A stretch of 7,378 nt of DNA. Source: an uncultured Bacteroidaceae bacterium. GTDB lineage: Bacteria > Bacteroidota > Bacteroidia > Bacteroidales > Bacteroidaceae. Below the pieces are notes generated by a model, which was not told the DNA's origin, did not search any database, and saw only the letters and a list, made by a program, of their open reading frames with translations. The stretch lies in NCBI GenBank assembly GCA_934364765.1, contig CAKRMO010000050.1, positions 1 through 7,378 of the forward strand, given 5' to 3'. Position numbers and translations under genes: made by a program. This document shows positions 1-4,583 of the stretch, piece after piece (positions within the stretch are counted from its first letter, which is position 1; every line of letters starts with the position of its first letter).

Positions 1-231
1 GAGCACGGCAGTGCCGTTTGTAATCACAGCCACACGGTTACCGTTGGTTGTGTATTTGTAAGCGTCGTTGGGGTCTTTCTGAATTTCCAGGCAAGGCTCG
101 GCCACGCCCGGCGAATATGCCAGCGACAAATCATACTGAGTGCGGTAGGGCTTTGTGGGTACAACCTCTATTTTGCCCGGTTTGCCCTTGGAGTGGTATT
201 CAAGGGCGGCTTCTTTTGTAACCTTGATCAT
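1..231 (-). CDS. maeB: NADP-dependent malic enzyme, N-terminal 77 residues (3' end outside window)
   Basis: The frame starts at ATG 229-231 and runs open to the window edge. It reads [20 protein letters not shown], then [25 protein letters not shown] and [15 protein letters not shown]. These are the hallmark N-terminal blocks of bacterial malic enzymes of the MaeB type: the YHS..PGKIEV opening, [11 protein letters not shown], and the start of the [10 protein letters not shown] segment that continues into the malic N-domain. The family oxidatively decarboxylates malate to pyruvate with reduction of NAD(P)+ in the cytoplasm. Full-length members are usually about 750 residues, with a phosphotransacetylase-like C-terminal domain that cannot be seen here. 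The start is supported by an A/G-rich leader (AGAGAAGAAAA) directly before the ATG and a -7 box about 40 nt upstream. The gene looks like a housekeeping neighbour, separated by 639 bp from wzc, and is probably its own transcription unit. Cofactor preference cannot be judged from this fragment. Confidence 0.93.
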   Translation of the reverse strand, partial: MIKVTKEAALEYHSKGKPGKIEVVPTKPYRTQYDLSLAYSPGVAEPCLEIQKDPNDAYKYTTNGNRVAVITNGTAVL

Positions 232-272
232 TTTTCTTCTCTTTATTATCCAATCTTCTGTTCGATACACTA

Positions 273-280
273 CAAAGTTA
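273..280 (-). promoter_or_regulatory. Bacteroidota -7 box of the maeB promoter
   Basis: On the minus strand these bases read TAACTTTG, an exact match to the Bacteroidota sigma-factor -7 consensus TAnnTTTG. They lie 41 nt upstream of the maeB ATG, giving an expected leader of roughly 35 nt. No TTTG (-33 element) lies at the usual spacing of about 20 nt; the nearest TTTG (309-312) is 28 nt away, so the upstream half is weak or absent. The same octamer precedes wza at 4250-4257. Confidence 0.6.
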
Positions 281-577
281 CGGCTTTTTGGAAAAGCGTT
301 TTTTCCGCCAAAGGTTAATTTTTGCGGAAAGGGGGCGAAAACGGACAATATGCCAACTGTTTTTGCCAAACGGTGAAAATACAGAAAGGCATTGCAATGC
401 TTGCATTTCTTTTTGAAAGCGGCGCACCTTTGCTCCGGCGCAAAAAAGGCGCACCGCAAGCAGCGATCCAATGAAAACCGCCGCCGCAGGTTTTGCCCTG
501 CGGGCATTCCAAACCCAACTGGCATGGTTTTCGCAACACTCTGGTTTACAAAGAATTACCTTTACAGTGAAAATTCT
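281..577. other. Intergenic stretch with small palindromes, no gene seen
   Basis: No convincing reading frame is present: open frames here give low-complexity, cysteine- or arginine-rich translations without family resemblance. Visible structure includes a perfect 12-bp palindrome GCATTGCAATGC at 389-400. A 7-bp inverted repeat CCGCAGG/CCTGCGG (484-490 and 497-503, 6-nt loop) has no T-run on either side, so it is not a convincing intrinsic terminator. There is also a direct repeat GGCGCACC at 421-428 and 448-455. The stretch lies far upstream of the maeB -7 box and could hold regulatory sites or a small RNA, but nothing identifies one. Confidence 0.4.
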
Positions 578-681
578 TGTAAGCATTTGTTTTTCAGACT
601 CTTGCAAATAGGCAAAAAAAGGTCTGATGTAGTCCGGATTATATCAGACATAATTTTTTCTATGTCCTATGTAGTTTTTCC
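578..681 (+). repeat. Intergenic repeat element, copy 1
   Basis: This segment aligns with the reverse complement of 4378-4480 at about 80 % identity with one 1-nt gap (hand count of about 21 mismatches in 103 positions). The longest identical block is 25 bp (638-662 against 4397-4421), followed by a 17-bp block (615-631 against 4428-4444). Shared parts in order are a TGTAAG start, TTTGTTTTTC, TTGCAA, an A-tract (614-620), a 28-nt palindrome (622-649), and 21-bp units with T-tracts. It points away from wzc, opposite to local transcription. No coding potential, transposase or target-site duplication is apparent. It is probably a member of a dispersed intergenic family, which is inference from only two copies. 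Confidence 0.8.
622..649 (+). repeat. 28-nt palindrome in repeat copy 1 (potential RNA hairpin)
   Basis: The arms are GTCTGAT and ATCAGAC around a TCCGGA centre. Read as plus-strand RNA every opposed position can pair, with G-U wobbles at positions 8/21 and 11/18; on the minus strand those become A-C mismatches. The stem is preceded by seven A (614-620) and followed by six T (654-659), so A/T pairing could extend it and it resembles a bidirectional intrinsic terminator. Equally it could be a DNA dyad bound by a protein. Confidence 0.65.
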
Positions 682-702
682 TACATCCGATGTAGTTTTG
701 GG
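640..702 (+). repeat. Three tandem 21-bp units, each a small dyad plus T-tract
   Basis: Units lie at 640-660, 661-681 and 682-702 in perfect 21-bp register. Each fits TAYRT-CMK-AYRTA followed by RTTTT: a 5-nt arm, a 3-nt spacer, a 5-nt arm, then a T-tract. The third unit is an exact dyad, TACAT-CCG-ATGTA. T-tract centres fall near 656.5, 677 and 697.5, with another TTTT at 706-709, so they recur in steps of about 20 and 10 bp. Tracts phased in this way are known to produce intrinsic DNA curvature. Units 1 and 2 are matched in repeat copy 2; its third position is degenerate. Confidence 0.65.
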
Positions 703-744
703 AAGTTTTGGGAAAACTGCCGATTTGGGGTATTGCGATAATTG

Positions 745-769
745 CATGGGCGTATGGCGCACGCCCATG
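745..769. other. 9-bp perfect inverted repeat downstream of wzc
   Basis: CATGGGCGT (745-753) and ACGCCCATG (761-769) are exact reverse complements around a 7-nt loop. No T-run follows on either strand, so it is not a standard intrinsic terminator. It lies about 100 nt past the wzc stop, behind the stronger hairpin at 806-842. It may be a 3'-end stabilising hairpin of leaky transcripts or a protein-binding dyad; function unknown. Confidence 0.4.
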
Positions 770-790
770 GCACCACCGTCAAAACCGCAC

Positions 791-842
791 CAACGAAAAA
801 CGCAAACCACCGCAAGGTTTCGTTGCGCGTCCTTGCGGTGGT
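791..842 (-). terminator. Probable intrinsic terminator of the wza-wzc unit, pseudoknot-capable
   Basis: Read on the minus strand, a perfect 12-bp stem is formed by ACCACCGCAAGG (842-831) and CCTTGCGGTGGT (817-806) around a 13-nt loop. It begins 28 nt past the wzc stop codon and is followed by TTGCGTTTTTCG, a T-rich though interrupted tail. The loop also contains CAACGAAA (825-818), exactly complementary to TTTCGTTG just downstream (798-791), so an alternative fold or pseudoknot is possible. The GC-rich long stem, the position directly after the operon and the T-rich tail make termination the most likely role. Confidence 0.65.
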
Positions 843-870
843 GTAAATTGATGACTGATGCGTTTTGCGC

Positions 871-3375
871 TTAATTGTCGTCCTTGGTGGCGTCGCGGAG
901 CTGGTTCACGTCAATCCTGTTGTCGTTGGCGGCAGGCTTGCGCACCGTTTCCGCGCTTTTCGCGCTTTTTGCGGAACGCCCCTTGTGGCTGTGCCCCTTG
1001 CCGCCTTCATCCCCATATCCGTAGCCATAGCCGTAACCGTATCCGTAGCCATAACCATAGCCGTACTTGCTGCGGACGCTTGCGTTTAATATCACTGCAA
1101 GGTTGCGGAATTTCTTGGTCTTGTACATCTTGTCGATTTCGGCAAGGAAGCGCTTGTCCTCATTGCCAATGCGCACCACGTAGAGGGTAAGTTCCGCCAC
1201 GCGGTTTATTATCCCGGCGTCGGCAACGGCTATTGCGGGGGTGGTGTCGTATATCACATAGTCGTAGCGCGACTTCAGCTCGTCGGTCAGCTCCTCCAGC
1301 CTCTGGCTCATAAGAAGCTCCGTGGGGTTGGGCGGGGTTACGCCCGCCGGCAGGAAGTCAACGTTCTTCCCCACCCCATCCGGCTTTATCAGCGAGTCGA
1401 GGTTGCACGTCTCGTCGCTGAGGTAGGTTGTCAGTCCTTCGTGGCCGCTTATAATCTTCGTCTGTGTGCGCTTGCGTATGTCGCCGTCGATAAGTATCAC
1501 CTTCTTGCCGGCAATTCCGAGGATTATTGCAAGGTTGCGCGACACGAACGACTTTCCGCTGCCGGGCGTTGACGAGGTTATCATCATCACCTTGGAGCGT
1601 TTCTTCATGAAGTTGAGGTTGTAGCGCAGCATTCTGAACGCCTCGCTCACGGCGTTGTAGTTCATGCCGCCGTGCGAGCGGTCGATGAACTTGTTGCTCT
1701 CGTCCTCCTCCTTCCACAAAGGAATGTCACCGAGTATCGGCGCAGAGCAGCCGTCCTCAACGTCCTTGCGGCTGCGAACCTTTGTGTCGAGCATTATCAT
1801 GAGCCAGAATATCACGGTGGGTATCGCCAAGCCTATGGCAAGACCTGCGAGCATAATCATGCCGCTCTTGGGGTAAATGGGCGCGGCATAGCCGTAGGGC
1901 GTTTCGATAATGTTCACGTTGGCCTCGGTTACGGCAAGCTGCAAAGCCACCTCCTCGCGCTTGTTGAGCAGATAGACGTAAAGGTCTTCCTTAATCTTGC
2001 GCTGGCGCTCTATGTCGCCCGCCGACTTCTGCTTTTGCGGAACGGAGGATATGCTCGAGGTTATGCTGCTGCGCACCGCGTTTGCCTGACGCAGCTTGAC
2101 GTTGATTGTGCTTATGTAGTTCTCCACCGTCTTTGTTATGACGGAATGCGTGGATTTGAGACGTTCGAGCGCATCGCGCACAACGGGAGAGGCAGGTCCC
2201 GCGTTGCTTGAAAGACGGTTGTAGTTCATCACAAGCTCGTTGTACTGGCTTATCCCGCTCGAAAGCCCGGCGTTGCCTATGTCGCCCAGCGAGGGTATCA
2301 CCTCATAGTTGCCGTCGGTTTGCTGGCGCAAGTAGTCGCGCAGGAAAAGACCCACGTTTTTCTCGCTTTCGAGCTGCATAACTTGCTGGCGGGCCTGGTT
2401 GCTCTGGTCAAGGTATATCGAGGCGTTCTTGTCGAAGTCGATAACGTCGTTGCTTTGCTTGAACGACGCCATGCGGTTCTCTGTGCTGTTCAAGTCGTTT
2501 CCGATGAGCATAATCCTTTGCGTGAGGAATTTGTCGGCGTTCATCGACTGCTTGTTCTTGTTCTCGATGATGTCGTTCTTGTATGCCTCGAGCAGGCTTG
2601 CAAGAATGTCGTCGGCGCGTTTGACGTTGGTGTCGTGGCAATACACAAAGATGAGATTGCTCGACTGGTCTTTCACCTGGGCGTTTATGCAGCCGGTGAA
2701 TTTCATGGCCGCCTGTTCTTTGCTTATGCGCCCCACGCTTATGGTGCGCTTAAGGTATTTACCGAATGCCGCCTTGTTTTTCTCCACAAGCAGTGCGCCC
2801 GCCGGGGTCTCGATGGCCTTGCCGTACGGTGCCGTCTGGTCAAAGTCCGAAAGGTTTCCGCCCACGCTCATGTTGTGTATGCGGAAGCTCTGGTCCGACT
2901 CTATTTCCACGTCAAAGCTCACGCTCTGCGAATAGGGCTTGAAAAACGTTACCTTCACGGGGCTTTCCTTGTAGAGGGAGTATGTTCTCAGGCCGAGGTT
3001 TGTGGAATAGTCGATGTCGAGGTTGAGGCTTTGCGCCACCTTGCGCATGAGCCTGTGCGACTTGAGTATGAACGCCTCGTCCTGCAGCGCACCGTTTGCG
3101 CTGATGCCGTTCAGGGCCATTGCCGCCGAGGCGTTGCGCGAGTTGTTGCCCTCGCTGTTCTTTACGGCTAGTGTTGACGACCGCTCGTAATAGCGCGGCA
3201 GTTTTGCCTGGTATAGATACGCCAGCAGCACGCGCACTGCGGCGGAAAACAGAAACCATTTCCAGTTTGCCGCAAACACGTGCAGCGTTTTCATCACCAC
3301 CGGGAGCAGGTCGTTCCTCTTGTCGTCCTCCGGGGATATGTATGAGTTTGTCTGTTGCGGGTTGAGGTTTTCCAT
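871..3375 (-). CDS. wzc: Polysaccharide co-polymerase / tyrosine autokinase (Wzc-type BY-kinase)
   Basis: This 834-residue inner-membrane protein joins a Wzz-like chain-length domain to a bacterial tyrosine (BY) kinase. In order: a first membrane segment at about 39-55, an extended periplasmic region with coiled-coil stretches, a GNVR-like region ending in the proline-rich P493-Y501 segment, a second membrane segment at about 505-529, then the cytoplasmic kinase. Kinase motifs are the oligomerisation motif ExxRxxR (E578, R581, R584), Walker A TPGSGKS (603-609, K608), Walker A' VILIDGDIR (626-634), the PNPTELL block (683-689), and Walker B VIYDTTP (707-713, DTTP instead of the common DTPP). 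A (YG)9 tyrosine cluster fills 771-788 and a 46-residue Lys/Ser-rich tail follows. In this family, cycling autophosphorylation of the cluster controls polymer length and export. Length is normal for Bacteroidales. The ATG at 3373-3375 lies 10 nt after the wza stop, so the two are co-transcribed. R48 inside the first membrane segment is unusual. No partner phosphatase (Wzb) gene is in the window. Confidence 0.93.
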   Translation of the reverse strand: MENLNPQQTNSYISPEDDKRNDLLPVVMKTLHVFAANWKWFLFSAAVRVLLAYLYQAKLPRYYERSSTLAVKNSEGNNSRNASAAMALNGISANGALQDEAFILKSHRLMRKVAQSLNLDIDYSTNLGLRTYSLYKESPVKVTFFKPYSQSVSFDVEIESDQSFRIHNMSVGGNLSDFDQTAPYGKAIETPAGALLVEKNKAAFGKYLKRTISVGRISKEQAAMKFTGCINAQVKDQSSNLIFVYCHDTNVKRADDILASLLEAYKNDIIENKNKQSMNADKFLTQRIMLIGNDLNSTENRMASFKQSNDVIDFDKNASIYLDQSNQARQQVMQLESEKNVGLFLRDYLRQQTDGNYEVIPSLGDIGNAGLSSGISQYNELVMNYNRLSSNAGPASPVVRDALERLKSTHSVITKTVENYISTINVKLRQANAVRSSITSSISSVPQKQKSAGDIERQRKIKEDLYVYLLNKREEVALQLAVTEANVNIIETPYGYAAPIYPKSGMIMLAGLAIGLAIPTVIFWLMIMLDTKVRSRKDVEDGCSAPILGDIPLWKEEDESNKFIDRSHGGMNYNAVSEAFRMLRYNLNFMKKRSKVMMITSSTPGSGKSFVSRNLAIILGIAGKKVILIDGDIRKRTQTKIISGHEGLTTYLSDETCNLDSLIKPDGVGKNVDFLPAGVTPPNPTELLMSQRLEELTDELKSRYDYVIYDTTPAIAVADAGIINRVAELTLYVVRIGNEDKRFLAEIDKMYKTKKFRNLAVILNASVRSKYGYGYGYGYGYGYGYGYGDEGGKGHSHKGRSAKSAKSAETVRKPAANDNRIDVNQLRDATKDDN
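1012..1065 (-). repeat. Hexanucleotide repeat encoding the (YG)9 tyrosine cluster of Wzc
   Basis: Nine consecutive Tyr-Gly codon pairs (residues 771-788). Codons are mixed: TAC five times and TAT four times, with glycine as GGC, GGT, GGA and GGG. It is therefore not a uniform slippage tract. A 14-bp block recurs exactly 24 bp apart (1016-1029 and 1040-1053), which suggests duplication of a four-unit block. Any change by whole units keeps the frame and alters only the number of phosphorylatable tyrosines. Confidence 0.9.
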
Positions 3376-3385
3376 GCTGCCGTAC

Positions 3386-4186
3386 TTATTTTGTCAGTGC
3401 TATGATGAGCGACGCTATTGACGTGCCGAGGCCGAGCAGCGTGCCGGTGAGGCTGAGGTAGAGATAGCCGGAGCTTCCCTTTATCTTGACCGACTTGTTC
3501 GACTCCACATACACGATGTCGTTCTGGTGCATATAGTATGCCGGGGAGTTGAACACGCTTTCGGGCTTCGTGAGGTCAACCTTGAAAGTCTGCCTCTGGC
3601 CGTTCTCCTCGCGTATCACGAGCACCTTCTTCCGTATGGCCGAGCTGTTAAGGTCGCCCGAGCGTCCTATCGCCTCGAGCAGCGTGAGCCTTTCGCCTGT
3701 GTAGCTTTGTGTTCCGGGGCTTTTCACATCGCCCAGCACAGTAACCTTGAAGCTCATGATTTTGGTCGTAACCTTGGCGTCCTTTATAAGCCCCTCGCTT
3801 ATCATCCTGTTTTGCAGGTTTTCCGAAAGCTTTGCCACGGTGAGCCCCGCAGCCTTCACGCGGCCGAAAATCGGGAAGTCGATATAGCCGTCCTTGGAGA
3901 CCACGAAATATGTGTAGCTGCCGCTTCCCCCGCTCGACATCCCCGACTGCTGCCCTATCAGCCTCAGGTTCGTGAACGGCTTCATAAGCTCCTCGTCCTG
4001 CGAGCTTATGTATATTGCCAGCTGGTCGTCGGGCTGGATGTTAAGGGTGTAGTTGTTTTCCAAATCCGCGCCGTTGGCGTAGAGTTTGTCCGCGCCCTGC
4101 AGATAGGTCATCGATTTGTTAGAACCGCATGAAGTGCCCAATACCATTACCAATAGTAGAGAAGCGAGCAATGTGAATCTATGCAT
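3386..4186 (-). CDS. wza: Polysaccharide export outer-membrane lipoprotein (Wza family)
   Basis: A 266-residue outer-membrane export channel protein that works with the Wzc kinase encoded next. MHRFTLLASLLLVMVLGTSC is a lipoprotein signal peptide, with Cys20 as the predicted lipidated residue. The polysaccharide export domain follows at about 45-125 (YTLNIQPDDQLAIYI, then SKDGYIDFPIFGRVKAAGLTV). An SLBB domain comes next, starting at about 146 (VTVLGDVKSPGTQSY, EAIGRSGDLN). A single hydrophobic C-terminal helix at 240-264 matches the position of the membrane-spanning helix of E. coli Wza, though the protein is shorter than the roughly 380-residue enterobacterial form, as usual in Bacteroidota. 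The ATG at 4184-4186 is chosen over an in-frame TTG at 4214-4216 because it starts the signal peptide cleanly and has AGGA seven nt upstream. The stop is 10 nt before wzc. A -7 box lies 63 nt upstream, so it is probably the first gene of a two-gene operon. Confidence 0.92.
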   Translation of the reverse strand: MHRFTLLASLLLVMVLGTSCGSNKSMTYLQGADKLYANGADLENNYTLNIQPDDQLAIYISSQDEELMKPFTNLRLIGQQSGMSSGGSGSYTYFVVSKDGYIDFPIFGRVKAAGLTVAKLSENLQNRMISEGLIKDAKVTTKIMSFKVTVLGDVKSPGTQSYTGERLTLLEAIGRSGDLNSSAIRKKVLVIREENGQRQTFKVDLTKPESVFNSPAYYMHQNDIVYVESNKSVKIKGSSGYLYLSLTGTLLGLGTSIASLIIALTK

Positions 4187-4216
4187 TTTTAGTCCTGCTG
4201 TTTGTTGTCCTTGCAA

Positions 4217-4230
4217 GATAAATGTTTATC
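4217..4230. promoter_or_regulatory. AT-rich dyad in the wza leader
   Basis: GATAAA-TG-TTTATC is a perfect inverted repeat with 6-bp arms. It lies between the -7 box (4250-4257) and the wza start (4186), about 15-30 nt after the expected transcription start. The position suits an operator or a weak leader hairpin. It could be chance in AT-rich DNA. Confidence 0.3.
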
Positions 4231-4249
4231 ATTTACGAAGATTCTGGTG

Positions 4250-4257
4250 CAAAGTTA
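4250..4257 (-). promoter_or_regulatory. Bacteroidota -7 box of the wza-wzc promoter
   Basis: The minus strand reads TAACTTTG, an exact TAnnTTTG match and identical to the octamer before maeB. Transcription would start near 4244, giving a leader of about 58 nt before the wza ATG. A clear -33 TTTG is lacking at the usual spacing; an ATTG lies about 22 nt upstream. Together with the preceding terminator-like hairpin and 367-bp gap it suggests that wza-wzc is transcribed separately from rmuC. Confidence 0.6.
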
Positions 4258-4377
4258 GTCATTTTATCCTTTGCCATAACAATACCCGCAGCCTTTTTTG
4301 CAGAAATCAAGCCCCCCGCCCCGCAAAACGCTTGGACTATCTCCTAATTCCTGCAAGATGAAACCATGCGGGGCATC

Positions 4378-4480
4378 GGAAAAACTACGTCTGATGTAGA
4401 AAAAATTATGTCTGATATAATTTAAATTACATCAGACCTTTTTTCGCCGCTTGCAAATATATGAAAAACAAAGACTTACA
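4378..4480 (-). repeat. Intergenic repeat element, copy 2
   Basis: Reverse complement of the element at 578-681. Its palindrome lies at 4410-4437 with a TTTAAA centre and, read on the minus strand, pairs throughout with one G-U wobble. Two 21-bp units follow (4400-4420 and 4379-4399, each ending in RTTTTT-type tracts). A degenerate third in the same register (about 4358-4378) keeps the dyad ATGC-CCC-GCAT and a TTT. The A/T-tract centres near 4441.5, 4402.5, 4382 and 4362 reproduce the spacing of copy 1. Here the element points with transcription, about 100 nt after the rmuC stop and about 120 nt upstream of the wza -7 box, so it could act as a second terminator for rmuC or as an upstream element for wza. 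Confidence 0.8.
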
Positions 4481-4524
4481 CCAGCCTCTCAACAACAAGG
4501 CAATTTTTTGCAAATCAGGCGGTT

Positions 4525-4549
4525 AGACAAATGCCGCCGTATGGCGGCA
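4525..4549 (-). terminator. Possible intrinsic terminator after rmuC
   Basis: On the minus strand TGCCGCC (4549-4543) pairs perfectly with GGCGGCA (4538-4532) around an ATAC loop. The stem starts 34 nt after the rmuC stop and is followed by TTTGTCT, a short and interrupted T-tail. Position and GC-rich stem favour termination of the cotH-like/rmuC transcript; the weak tail lowers confidence. Confidence 0.5.
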
Positions 4550-4583
4550 ATGCAAAACAAATTTCTTTTCCGCCCTTATGCCC

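Noticed and set aside
578..681. Miniature transposon (MITE) end or insertion sequence remnant
   Set aside because: No terminal inverted repeats at the element edges, no target-site duplication and no transposase fragment are visible; the palindrome is internal.
693..700. Plus-strand TAnnTTTG match as a promoter
   Set aside because: It falls inside the tandem T-tract units, lacks a -33 TTTG and has no plus-strand gene downstream.
640..702. CRISPR array
   Set aside because: The 21-bp units abut without spacers, are degenerate, and no cas genes are near.
392..874. Plus-strand 160-codon open frame across the wzc-maeB gap
   Set aside because: It runs straight through the repeat element and hairpins, has no family resemblance, overlaps the wzc 3' end and lacks a ribosome-binding context.
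2320..3171. Long plus-strand open frame (283 codons) opposite wzc
   Set aside because: It is antisense to a well-supported gene; the translation is Val/Leu/His-rich without motifs, as expected from the complement of GC-rich codons.
3527..4132. Plus-strand open frame (201 codons) opposite wza
   Set aside because: Antisense shadow of the export domain coding sequence, no recognisable protein features.
4184..4216. In-frame upstream TTG start that would lengthen Wza by 10 residues
   Set aside because: It would put polar residues ahead of the lipoprotein signal peptide; the ATG at 4184-4186 has a better ribosome-binding context.
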